Part shown: positions 1 to 7,295 of the stretch, piece after piece
Numbering within the stretch: the stretch's first letter is position 1
Layout: each line of letters opens with the position of its first letter
NCBI GenBank assembly: GCA_023259355.1
Contig: JAHFQI010000017.1
Location: forward strand, 1 to 33,012
DNA length: 33,012 nt
Source: Comamonadaceae bacterium
GTDB lineage: Bacteria > Pseudomonadota > Gammaproteobacteria > Burkholderiales > Burkholderiaceae_C
Direction: 5' to 3'
Translations under genes and position numbers: made by a program
Notes under the pieces: model-generated
Database searches by the model: none
Seen by the model: only the letters and a program-made list of their open reading frames with translations
What the model was told of the DNA's origin: nothing

Positions 1-1
1 C

Positions 2-202
2 ATCAACGTTCGCAACCAGTTCAAGGGAAAAATCCGCGAAATCATTCGGGGCGATGTTGTCTCCGAGATCGATGTCGAAACGCCGTGGGGCATCGTGACA
101 TCCGTCATTACCACCCGGTCGGTGGACGACCTCAGCCTGGTCGTGGGCTCCGATGTGGTCGCCCTGGTCAAGTCCACCGAAGTGTCGATCGCCAAGCTGT
201 GA
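2..202 (+). CDS. Mop/TOBE-domain molybdopterin-binding protein (5' truncated)
   Basis: The frame from base 2 to the TGA at 200-202 gives 66 residues starting INVRNQFKGKIREI and ending STEVSIAKL. This is a single Mop (molbindin/TOBE) domain: the RNQFKGKI opening, the SVITTRSVDDL middle and the closing VALVKSTEVSI are the family pattern. Such roughly 70-residue proteins bind molybdate or tungstate oxyanions in the cytoplasm as oligomers. Only the start codon and probably one or two residues are missing to the left, so the gene is almost complete. It is too short and too truncated to appear in the ORF track. The ORF listed at 85-573 in another frame is a shadow. Confidence 0.85.
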   Translation: MNVRNQFKGKIREIIRGDVVSEIDVETPWGIVTSVITTRSVDDLSLVVGSDVVALVKSTEVSIAKL

Positions 203-298
203 TCGGCGGAATCTGTCGGCCTCAATCCGGTGCGGCGCGACCGATTCCCTTAAAGTACCCTCAAGGCACGAAACAACGCCATGAATGGAGTACCTCGG
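203..298 (+). promoter_or_regulatory. Intergenic leader of the family-5 binding protein gene
   Basis: This 96-base gap separates the Mop gene from the solute-binding protein gene. A GGAG Shine-Dalgarno at 287-290 lies 8 bases before the ATG at 299, which favours that start over the ORF-track ATG at 281. No convincing promoter hexamers or terminator were recognised. Confidence 0.45.
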
Positions 299-1870
299 AT
301 GAAACGGTTGATCTACTTTGGGCTGGTCCTGGCGTCGATGCTGACGGCCGCGCAGGCGCAGACCCTGCGCTGGGCCGCGGCGGGCGATCCGCTGACGCTG
401 GACCCGTTTGCACAGAACGAATCGCTGACCAACGTGTTCAACGGCCAGATCTACGAGTTCCTGGTCGCGCGCGACAAGCAGCTCAACATCGTTCCCCAGT
501 TGGCCACGGAATGGAAGCAGAACGGGCCGCTCAAATGGACCTTCAAGCTGCGGCCCAATGTCAAGTTCCATGACGGGCGCCCGTTCACGGCCGACGATGT
601 GGTGTTCTCGCTGAACCGGGCCCGTCAGCCGACCTCGCAGATCGCCGCCTACGCCAATGCGATCGGCGAGGCGCGCAAGATCGATGACCTGACCGTGGAA
701 TTCAACCTGCCGCGTTTCAACCCGGTGTTCCTGCAGCACCTGAACACGGTGTACATCCTGAGCAAGGGCTGGGCCGAGGAGCACAAAGCCGCGAAAACCC
801 AGGATTTCGCGAGCAAGGAGGAGGCTTATGCCGCGTTTCACACCAATGGCACGGGCCCCTGGATGCTGGTGAGCCGCGAGCCTGACGTGAAGACGGTGCT
901 CAAGCGCAATCCGAATTACTGGAGCCGCATCGACAGCAACCTGCAGCAGGTGGTCTACACGCCGATCAAGAGCGACCCGACCCGCACGGCCGCGCTGCTG
1001 TCGGGCGAAATCGATTTCCTGCTCGATCCGTCGCCGCGCGATCTGGAGCGCCTGCGCGCCACGCCGCAGGTCAAGGTGATCGACGGCCCGGAGAACCGCG
1101 TGCTCTACATCGGCCTCGACCAGGGGCGTGACGAACTGCTCTACAGCAACGTCAAGGGCAAGAACCCGTTCAAGGACCTGCGCGTTCGCAAGGCGCTCTA
1201 CCACGCCATCGACATCGAGACCATCAAGACGCGCCTGATGAATGGCCAGGCGATCCCGACGGGCGCGCTGGTGCCGTCGCCGCTGGGCAGCTTCAACGAC
1301 CCCGAGATCGAAAAGCGCCTGCCCTTCGACCTGAGCGCGGCCAAAAAGCTGCTGGCCGAGGCCGGTTACCCCAACGGTTTCGAGTTCACGTTGGACTGCC
1401 CCAACAACCGCTACGTCAACGACGAACGCATCTGCCAGGCGCTTGCCGCGCAATGGGCCAAGGTGAACATCAAGACCCGCGTGAACGCCCAGCCCAAGGC
1501 GCTGTTCTTCGCCAAGCTTGACAAGCTCGACACCTCGGCCTACCTGTTCGGCTGGGGCGGCTCCATCACCGACCCCGAAACCACCTTCACGCCGATCTAC
1601 CGCAACCGGGGCGAGAAGGGCGTGGGCGAATACAACCGCGGCAACTTCAAGGACGACGAACTCGATGCGCTGGCGGCCGCTTCAAGCAAGGAGGTGGACC
1701 CCGAGAAGCGCAAGGCGCTGATCAAGCAGGTGTTCAAGCGCCACAACGAGCAGGTGCACCACATTCCGCTGCACCGCCAGTTCATTCCTTGGGCCGCGCG
1801 CACGAACGTGGATGTCGTGCACCGGGCCGACAACTGGCTCGAACTTCGTTGGGTGACCGTGAAGCCTTGA
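299..1870 (+). CDS. ABC transporter substrate-binding protein, family 5 (peptide/nickel type)
   Basis: A 523-residue periplasmic binding protein of the SBP_bac_5 (DppA/OppA/NikA) family. The start at 299 gives a clean Sec signal peptide, MKRLIYFGLVLASMLTAAQA, cleaved before QTLRWA; the ORF-track start adds six residues in front of it. Family hallmarks are the early GDPLTLDPF segment, the WTFKLRPNVKFHDGRPFTADDVVFS signature around residues 85-115, and the C-terminal region with YNRGNFKDDELDAL. The length is normal for the family. No permease or ATPase gene follows: the next gene is convergent and ends 17 bases away, so this is an orphan binding protein. Peptides are the default ligand guess. 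Proximity to thiol-oxidation genes makes a sulfur-containing ligand such as glutathione or another thiol peptide possible, but that is inference. Confidence 0.9.
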   Translation: MKRLIYFGLVLASMLTAAQAQTLRWAAAGDPLTLDPFAQNESLTNVFNGQIYEFLVARDKQLNIVPQLATEWKQNGPLKWTFKLRPNVKFHDGRPFTADDVVFSLNRARQPTSQIAAYANAIGEARKIDDLTVEFNLPRFNPVFLQHLNTVYILSKGWAEEHKAAKTQDFASKEEAYAAFHTNGTGPWMLVSREPDVKTVLKRNPNYWSRIDSNLQQVVYTPIKSDPTRTAALLSGEIDFLLDPSPRDLERLRATPQVKVIDGPENRVLYIGLDQGRDELLYSNVKGKNPFKDLRVRKALYHAIDIETIKTRLMNGQAIPTGALVPSPLGSFNDPEIEKRLPFDLSAAKKLLAEAGYPNGFEFTLDCPNNRYVNDERICQALAAQWAKVNIKTRVNAQPKALFFAKLDKLDTSAYLFGWGGSITDPETTFTPIYRNRGEKGVGEYNRGNFKDDELDALAAASSKEVDPEKRKALIKQVFKRHNEQVHHIPLHRQFIPWAARTNVDVVHRADNWLELRWVTVKP

Positions 1871-1887
1871 ACCCCCGGGTTTTCAGG

Positions 1888-3486
1888 TCAGATCACCCGG
1901 AACCCGTGCGTGCCGTCGCGGCCGAGCTGCTCGACGAGGCCGAATTCCCAGTCCAGGTAAGCCTGCATGGCTTCACGCGGGTTGTCCGTGCCTTCGTAGG
2001 GGCGGCGGTAGCGGTCGGTGCGAGGTGAGGCCAGCCGTGTCTCGCCTTGCTCCAGCGGCAATCCGGCTTCGATCCAGGCGAGCGTGCCCCCCCTGAGCAC
2101 CACGACCTCGGCGCCGGTGAGGCGCGCCAGATCGGCCGCGGCGTAGCGGGCCAGCTGGCTGCTGCCGCAGGTCAGCACGTAGCGCTGCGCTGCGGGGATG
2201 CGGGCCACGGCCTGGGCCAGCTCGGAGCGCAGCACGAACCACGCGCCGGGGATGTGGCGCTTGACGTAGTTGGCGCTGGTGGTCAGGTCGAGCACGGCCG
2301 TGTGTCCGGCCGGCGCCTGGGCCAGCCACTGCGCAAGCGGCGCCGAATCGGTCCATGACACCGGGCCGGCGGGCTCGGGGACGGGGGACGCGGTCGCGCC
2401 CGATTCGCTGAAGTCCGCCGCCGTGACACCGTCGAGCACCCAGACGTCCCAGCCCATCTGGGCGAGCCAGGACGCTGTCATGTTGGCGCGCACGCCGTCG
2501 TCGTCGGCCAGCACCAGGCGCGCGCCGCGAACGGGTGCCGACACGTCGGTCTCCTGAACCAGTTGGCCGCCCGGCGCGCTGCGGAAACCGGGCAGGTGGC
2601 CGACGGTGAACGCCTCGGGGGTGCGCACGTCGAAGCGGTAGGTGGTGCGGCCGGCCTCGGCGGCAAATCGGGGCAGGTCGGCGGGGGTGGCGCGGCGCAC
2701 GCCGGCACGGTCGGCCACGGCCCGCGCGTCGCGCGCCGCTTCGGCGCGTTGCGCGGGCGGGACCTCGGTGAAACGGCGGCTGGCGCCATGGTCCAGCGTC
2801 TGGCCGGCAAGCGTCCAGCCGATGGTGCCGTTGCGCAGCGCCGACACGGGGTTGGGGATGCCGGCATTCACCAGCGACTGCGTGCCGATGATGCTGCGCG
2901 TGCGGCCCGCGCAGTTCACGATGATGCGCGTGGCCGGATCGGGCGCCAGCGTGCGCGCACGCAGCACCAGTTCGGCGCCGGGCACGCTGATGCCCGAGGG
3001 GATGCTCATGGTCTGGTATTCGTCGAAGCGCCGGGCATCGAGCACCACCACGTCGGCCTGGCTGTCCAGCAGGGCCTTGACTTCCTCGGCGGCGAGCGAG
3101 GGTGTGTGGCGCACCGACTCGACGAGTTCGCCGAAGGCCTTGCTCGGCACGTTGACGTCCTTGAAGATCTCGCCACCCGCGTGGCGCCAGCCCTCCAGGC
3201 CACCGGCCAGCAGCGCCACATTCGTGTAGCCCAGGCGGCGCAGCGTGCGCGCGGCCGGATCGGCCAGGCCTTCGCCGTTGTCGTAGACCACGATGTCCGT
3301 GTCGCTGCGCGGGATGCGGGCCCAGGCATCGAGCTCGATGCGGCCGGCCGGCAGGTTGGCGGCGAACAGCGGATGTTCTTGCGCGAAGGGGTCTTCCTCG
3401 CGCACGTCCAGCAGGGCAATCTCGCGGCGGGCCAGCAGGGCCTGGCGAACGTCTTCAAAGGTCTTGAGGGGCAGGGCAGTGGTCAT
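1888..3486 (-). CDS. Four-domain rhodanese-like sulfurtransferase
   Basis: A 532-residue protein starting MTTALPLKTF (ATG at 3486). The 783-residue ORF-track version extends wrongly through the upstream gene. Four rhodanese-like repeats can be read at about residues 10-110, 128-235, 263-355 and 378-480, each with an (L/F)DVR- or LD-type strand and a GxxGW-like tail. Only domains 2 and 4 keep a cysteine at the active-loop position (C192 in NCAGRTRS, C440 in TCGSSQLA); domains 1 and 3 have Asp there (VVYDNGEG, LADDDGVR). The last 50 residues hold a conserved-looking REAMQAYLDWEFGLVEQL tail. The gene lies 20 bases downstream of the thiol dioxygenase and is surely co-transcribed with it. It probably handles sulfane sulfur or sulfite made from thiol oxidation; the exact donor and acceptor are unknown. 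Confidence 0.88.
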   Translation of the reverse strand: MTTALPLKTFEDVRQALLARREIALLDVREEDPFAQEHPLFAANLPAGRIELDAWARIPRSDTDIVVYDNGEGLADPAARTLRRLGYTNVALLAGGLEGWRHAGGEIFKDVNVPSKAFGELVESVRHTPSLAAEEVKALLDSQADVVVLDARRFDEYQTMSIPSGISVPGAELVLRARTLAPDPATRIIVNCAGRTRSIIGTQSLVNAGIPNPVSALRNGTIGWTLAGQTLDHGASRRFTEVPPAQRAEAARDARAVADRAGVRRATPADLPRFAAEAGRTTYRFDVRTPEAFTVGHLPGFRSAPGGQLVQETDVSAPVRGARLVLADDDGVRANMTASWLAQMGWDVWVLDGVTAADFSESGATASPVPEPAGPVSWTDSAPLAQWLAQAPAGHTAVLDLTTSANYVKRHIPGAWFVLRSELAQAVARIPAAQRYVLTCGSSQLARYAAADLARLTGAEVVVLRGGTLAWIEAGLPLEQGETRLASPRTDRYRRPYEGTDNPREAMQAYLDWEFGLVEQLGRDGTHGFRVI

Positions 3487-3506
3487 GGTGTGGAGCTTGC
3501 GAAGGT

Positions 3507-4130
3507 TCAGCGGGCGGCCCGCAGGCTCGCATTGAGTTCGGTGGACAGGTCCCAGAAATTGGGCAGCGTGGCATTGCTGTAGCCCGAGACGAAGGGCTTG
3601 CGCGTGCCGTCCTCCAGGAAGACCGAGCGCTGTACGGCGCCGATGTTGGCGCCATAGACGTGGATGCTGATGGACGCCTGGTCTGCCAGCGCATTGCTGA
3701 CCCGGTGCACGTCGCCGATGCGCGGCGAGACCGCCGCCACCTGGCCGGCGCGCAGGCTGTGCGCCGGCCCCTTGGGCAGCCAGCGGCCGTCGGGCGCCTG
3801 GGCATAGTCCTGCGCATGCTCGGCGCCGCGCAGCACACCCACCAGGCCCCAGACCGTGTGGTCGTGAATCGGGGTCGACTGGCCCGGGCCCCAGACGAAG
3901 CTCACGACCGAGAAACGCTCCAGCGAATCCGCGTGCAGCAGGTACTGCTGGTAGCGGTGGGGGTCCGGTTGTGCGAATGCCTCGGGCAGCCAGTCGTCGT
4001 GCGCGATCAGCTGGGCCAGCAGTTCGCCGCCGCGCTCGAGGATCTCGGGCTCTGACGGATCGTGGGTCAACAGGGTGGCCAGTTGCTGCACGAAGCTGCG
4101 CAAGCGTGAAAGTCGGGGCGATGGGCTCAT
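3507..4130 (-). CDS. 3-mercaptopropionate/cysteine-type thiol dioxygenase (cupin)
   Basis: A 207-residue cupin of the cysteine dioxygenase family, in the bacterial Gln-type branch that prefers 3-mercaptopropionate. Iron ligands are H89 and H91 (PIHDHTVWG) and H142 (GDVHRVSN). The outer-sphere triad is S155-H157-Y159 (SISIHVYG). RYQQYLLH at 59-66 carries the Gln (Q62) that replaces the substrate-carboxylate Arg of animal cysteine dioxygenase. The expected reaction is thiol + O2 to the sulfinate, for example 3-mercaptopropionate to 3-sulfinopropionate, in the cytoplasm with mononuclear Fe(II). It is the first gene of a two-gene minus-strand operon with the four-domain rhodanese. The start ATG at 4130 gives the usual family length. 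Cysteine or other thiols as substrate cannot be excluded from sequence. Confidence 0.9.
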   Translation of the reverse strand: MSPSPRLSRLRSFVQQLATLLTHDPSEPEILERGGELLAQLIAHDDWLPEAFAQPDPHRYQQYLLHADSLERFSVVSFVWGPGQSTPIHDHTVWGLVGVLRGAEHAQDYAQAPDGRWLPKGPAHSLRAGQVAAVSPRIGDVHRVSNALADQASISIHVYGANIGAVQRSVFLEDGTRKPFVSGYSNATLPNFWDLSTELNASLRAAR

Positions 4131-4348
4131 GGCGGTGTCGGCTGAAGCGAGGTTGCCAGCATACGGTGCCGGCGATCAGGGGGAGCCCGTATTTCACCCG
4201 AAGACGGGCACCCTTGTTCGGATGGTTCCGCATATCCATGTCTGTTTTTCTTCGTTCACAGGGCCGGTTGCCTGGTTTGCAATCGGGGCCTTCGTGGACG
4301 GAACCTGTTTCTGTCCAGGTTCATATCCACCGAAAGAAAGGTCCTCTC
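4131..4348 (+). promoter_or_regulatory. Divergent intergenic region with leader hairpin
   Basis: This 218-base region separates the minus-strand thiol dioxygenase from the plus-strand sulfonate-type binding protein. It contains a candidate plus-strand promoter at 4250-4283 (separate entry). It also contains a perfect 7-base inverted repeat, GAACCTG at 4301-4307 and CAGGTTC at 4316-4322, with an 8-base loop, in what would be the 5' leader. A purine-rich GAAAGAAAGG ribosome site precedes the ATG at 4349. No clear promoter was recognised for the minus-strand operon. Confidence 0.5.
4250..4283 (+). promoter_or_regulatory. Candidate promoter with CTTCGTT element (transporter operon)
   Basis: CTTCG is followed directly by a -35-like TTCACA (4255-4260), a 17-base spacer and a -10-like TGCAAT (4278-4283), 65 bases before the ATG. 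The 13-mer GTTTTTCTTCGTT at 4244-4256 recurs exactly at 8553-8565 upstream of the monooxygenase gene, and CTTCGTT recurs at 12841. The match to the vegetative consensus is only moderate, as expected for an activator-dependent promoter. Confidence 0.42.
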
Positions 4349-5377
4349 ATGTTCACGTCCCCTGCACACACGGGCCCGGCGCGCGGCCTGTCGCGGCGTC
4401 AGTTGCTGCGCGCTGCCGGCGCAGCCGGCATGGTCGGTGCCGCCGGTCTGGCGGCCGGCCGCGGCGCGCTGGCTGCGGGCCCGCTGCGCGAGATCAAGCT
4501 CGCATGGAACGCCAACGCCGTCTGCCTGTCCGCGGTGCCCGTGGCGATCGAGCGCGGCATCTTCGAGAAGCACGGTCTCAAGGTGGATCTGGTCAATTTC
4601 AGCGGCTCGACCGACCAGTTGCTGGAGTCCATTGCCACGTCCAAGGCCGATGCCGGCGTGGGCATGATCCACCGCTGGCTCAAGCCGCTGGAGTCCGGCT
4701 TCGACGTCAAGCTGGTGGGGAGCAGCCATGGCGGCTGCTCTCGCCTGGTCGGCTACGCGCCGGCCGGCGTCACCTCGCTCAAGGCGCTCAAGGGCAAAAC
4801 GATCGCCGTGTCGGATCTCAACAGCCCCGGCAAGAATTTCTTCTCCGTGCTGCTGGTCAAGTCGGGACTCGATCCCGAGAAAGACGTGAACTGGCGCCAG
4901 TTCCCCGGCGACATGCTGGGCGTGGCGGTGGAGAAGGGCGAGGCGCACGCGATCGCCGATGGCGACCCCAATCTGTTCCTGATCGAACGTCGCACCAAGG
5001 GCCTGGTCGAGCTGGCCACCAACCTGAGCGGCGAATACGCCACCAAGACCTGCTGCGTGCTCGGTGTCAGCGGCAAGCTGGTGCGCACCGAAAAACCGGT
5101 GGCGGCCGCGCTGGCCCGGTCGATCAACGAGGCTTCCGACTTCATTGCGAACTACCCGAACGAGACCGCGAAGATCTACAGCCCGTATTCGAAGGTGCCG
5201 GTGGAGGACCTGCGGGCGGTGCTGGGCACGCTGACCCACAAGCACCACCCGAGCGGCAATGCGCTGCGACAGGAGATCGAGTTCTACGCACGCGACTTCA
5301 AGCTGGTGGGCGTGCTCAAGCCGAGCACCGATCCGGCCCGCTTTGCCGCCCACGTGCACGGCGACGTGTTGTCCTGA
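4349..5377 (+). CDS. Sulfonate/nitrate/taurine-type ABC transporter substrate-binding protein (Tat-exported)
   Basis: A 342-residue periplasmic binding protein of the SsuA/TauA/NMT1 family. The ATG at 4349 follows a GAAAGG ribosome site; the ORF-track start at 3971 runs through the upstream intergenic region. The N-terminus carries a twin-arginine motif, SRRQLLRAAG, then a hydrophobic stretch ending GALA. Family features are KLAWNANAVCLSAVPVAIERGIFEKHGL, SGSTDQLLESIATSKADAGVG and the PNETAKIYSPYSKV region near the C-terminus. It heads an operon with a permease (19-base gap) and an ATPase. The ligand is probably an alkanesulfonate, taurine or a related organosulfur compound, judging from the monooxygenase downstream; the family also binds nitrate, bicarbonate and thiamine precursors, so the ligand is inferred. 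Confidence 0.85.
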   Translation: MFTSPAHTGPARGLSRRQLLRAAGAAGMVGAAGLAAGRGALAAGPLREIKLAWNANAVCLSAVPVAIERGIFEKHGLKVDLVNFSGSTDQLLESIATSKADAGVGMIHRWLKPLESGFDVKLVGSSHGGCSRLVGYAPAGVTSLKALKGKTIAVSDLNSPGKNFFSVLLVKSGLDPEKDVNWRQFPGDMLGVAVEKGEAHAIADGDPNLFLIERRTKGLVELATNLSGEYATKTCCVLGVSGKLVRTEKPVAAALARSINEASDFIANYPNETAKIYSPYSKVPVEDLRAVLGTLTHKHHPSGNALRQEIEFYARDFKLVGVLKPSTDPARFAAHVHGDVLS

Positions 5378-5396
5378 TGCCGCCGGGAGGATCACG

Positions 5397-6455
5397 ATGA
5401 CCACAGCAGACAACCTTCTGCCTTCGCCCGCCCCGGTGGCGTTCGCGCGGCGGCTGGGCCTTGTGCCCGGACTGTTCCGCACGGGGGCACGCCCGCATCA
5501 CACGTTCTGGTGGACCGGTGTGCTGGCGTCCGCCGGCTGGCTGGCGCTGGCCGTGCTCACGCTGGCCTGGCCCAACCAGGCCGTCGGCTTCAGCGACTGG
5601 GCCTTCACGGCCGAATTCGGGTGGCTGGCCGCCGCCATTGCGGGTGGGCTGCTCGTGCTCGGCCTGGTGCCCGATCGCACGGCGCCGGTCGCGTCGCGGC
5701 TTCGCCCGGCGGGGCCCTGGTTCGTCGCGCTGGCGCTGGGCTTTGCCGTCTGGGAGCTGTTGACGGCCAAGCTGGCCCTGCTGCCATCGCCGTTTTTCGC
5801 GCCCCCCCAGAGCCTGATCGAGGTCTACGTCACCGACTGGCGCAAGCTGCTGGACAGTGCCGGCAATTCGCTGGTGCTGTTGTCCAGCGGCATCGGTCTG
5901 GGCGCGACGGCGGGGCTGCTGATCGGTGTCTGGATCGGCTGGTCGCGTCGCGCCAACTACTGGATCCATCCGGTGCTGCGCGTGCTCGGGCCGTTGCCGA
6001 CCACGGCGCTGCTGCCGATCTCGTTCTTTTTCTTTCCGTCGAGCTGGTCCACCGCGGTGTTCCTGATCGCACTGGGCACGGGTTTTCCCGTGGCCATCCT
6101 CACCTGGTCGGGTGTGGCCAGTGTCAACAAGAACTACTACGACGTGGCACGCACGCTCGGTGCGTCGCAGTGGTTCCTGGTGCTGCGCGTCGCGGTCCCG
6201 GCCGCCTTGCCGCAGGTGTTCGTCGGCCTGTTCATGGGCCTGGGCCATGCTTTTGCCACGCTCGTGGTCGCGGAAATGCTGGGCGTGAAGTCCGGGCTGG
6301 GCTGGTACCTGACCTGGTCGCAGGGCTGGGCGGCTTATCCCAACATGTACGGGGCGCTGATCGTCATGGCGCTGCTGTTCTCCGGTGTCATCACGCTGCT
6401 GTTCCTGGTGCGCGACCGGGTGCTGTCGTGGCAGAAAGGCATCGTGAAATGGTGA
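5397..6455 (+). CDS. ABC transporter permease, SsuC/TauC type with N-terminal extension
   Basis: A 352-residue inner-membrane permease starting MTTADNLLPSP (ATG at 5397 after GGGAGGATCACG). The C-terminal 240 residues match the SsuC/TauC/NrtB BPD_transp_1 domain, including the EAA-loop segment DVARTLGASQWFLVLRVAVPAALPQ that contacts the ATPase, and the later VVAEMLGVKSGLGWYL. The N-terminal third adds at least two extra hydrophobic segments (about residues 40-60 and 75-95), making it roughly 90 residues longer than E. coli SsuC. Its TGA overlaps the ATG of the ATPase gene by 7 bases, indicating translational coupling. Confidence 0.88.
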   Translation: MTTADNLLPSPAPVAFARRLGLVPGLFRTGARPHHTFWWTGVLASAGWLALAVLTLAWPNQAVGFSDWAFTAEFGWLAAAIAGGLLVLGLVPDRTAPVASRLRPAGPWFVALALGFAVWELLTAKLALLPSPFFAPPQSLIEVYVTDWRKLLDSAGNSLVLLSSGIGLGATAGLLIGVWIGWSRRANYWIHPVLRVLGPLPTTALLPISFFFFPSSWSTAVFLIALGTGFPVAILTWSGVASVNKNYYDVARTLGASQWFLVLRVAVPAALPQVFVGLFMGLGHAFATLVVAEMLGVKSGLGWYLTWSQGWAAYPNMYGALIVMALLFSGVITLLFLVRDRVLSWQKGIVKW

Positions 6456-7258
6456 ACCTCACTGAACAGCCGGGTGCCCCGTCACGGGCCGCCGAATCAA
6501 CCGCGGGCGCGCACATCGAGGTGCGCAACGTCAGCCATTGGTTTGAGCTGGCCAGCGGTCCTCTGCAGGTGCTCGACGATGTCGACCTCGAGATCAAGCC
6601 CGGCGAGTTCGTGGCCCTGCTGGGGCCCAGCGGCTGCGGCAAGTCCACGCTGCTGCGACTCGTGGCGGGCCTGGAGCCGGCCACCGCCGGGCAGCTTCGC
6701 CACGATGGCCAGCCCATCACGCGGCCCGATCCCTCGCGCATCGTGGTGTTCCAGGACCCGACCCTGTTCCCCTGGCGCACGGTCTGGGACAACGTGGCCC
6801 TGGGCCTGCAGGCGCGCGGCCTGCTCAAGTCGCAGCGGCCGCGCGTGGACGAGGCGCTGCGGCGCGTCGGGCTGGCGTCGTTTGCCAAGGTCTTCCCGCA
6901 CCAGCTGTCGGGCGGCATGGCGCAGCGCGTGGCGCTGGCGCGGGCCCTGGTCAACGACCCGAGTCTGCTGATTCTCGACGAGCCGCTGGGCAAGCTCGAT
7001 TCGCTGACGCGGCTGGCCATGCAGACCGAGCTGGTGGACCTGTGGCAACGCAGCGGCCTGTCGGCGCTGCTGGTCACGCACGACGTGGAGGAGGCCCTGT
7101 TCCTCGCGCAGCGCGTGGTGGTCCTGTCCGATCGGCCGGCCCGCATCCAGGCGGTGCTGACCAACGACCTGCCGTACCCGCGCCGCCGTGGCGATCCGCG
7201 CCTGGCCGAGTTGCGCCACGAGGCGCTGTCGCTGCTGGGCCTGGACGCGAGCTGGTGA
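6449..7258 (+). CDS. ABC transporter ATP-binding protein, SsuB/TauB type
   Basis: A 269-residue ATPase. The start at 6449 overlaps the permease stop; the ORF-track start at 5510 is an artefact of an open frame through the permease. Walker A is GPSGCGKST, the Q-loop is VFQDPTLFPWRTVWDN, the signature is QLSGGMAQRVALARAL, Walker B is LLILDEPLGKLD and the switch His lies in LLVTHDVEEA. The PTLFPW Q-loop region and compact length without a regulatory C-domain are typical of sulfonate/taurine/nitrate importers. It completes the three-part importer. The next gene, a membrane cytochrome c, begins 37 bases downstream and may be co-transcribed. Confidence 0.92.
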   Translation: MVNLTEQPGAPSRAAESTAGAHIEVRNVSHWFELASGPLQVLDDVDLEIKPGEFVALLGPSGCGKSTLLRLVAGLEPATAGQLRHDGQPITRPDPSRIVVFQDPTLFPWRTVWDNVALGLQARGLLKSQRPRVDEALRRVGLASFAKVFPHQLSGGMAQRVALARALVNDPSLLILDEPLGKLDSLTRLAMQTELVDLWQRSGLSALLVTHDVEEALFLAQRVVVLSDRPARIQAVLTNDLPYPRRRGDPRLAELRHEALSLLGLDASW

Positions 7259-7295
7259 GGCCGGTCCGGACCCGGCGGGAGAGGACTTCGCGGCG

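Noticed and set aside
1871-1887. Terminator between the convergent genes at 1870 and 1888 (ACCCCCGGGTTTT)
   Set aside because: The inverted repeat is about 5 bases with a 2-base loop and cannot form a usable hairpin.
1888-4239. 783-residue minus-strand ORF as one protein
   Set aside because: The first 251 residues run through the thiol dioxygenase gene in another frame; the true start is MTTALPLKTF at 3486.
5316-6248. 310-residue minus-strand ORF opposite the permease gene
   Set aside because: Arg/Gln/Gly-rich shadow text without domains; the permease on the plus strand is unambiguous.
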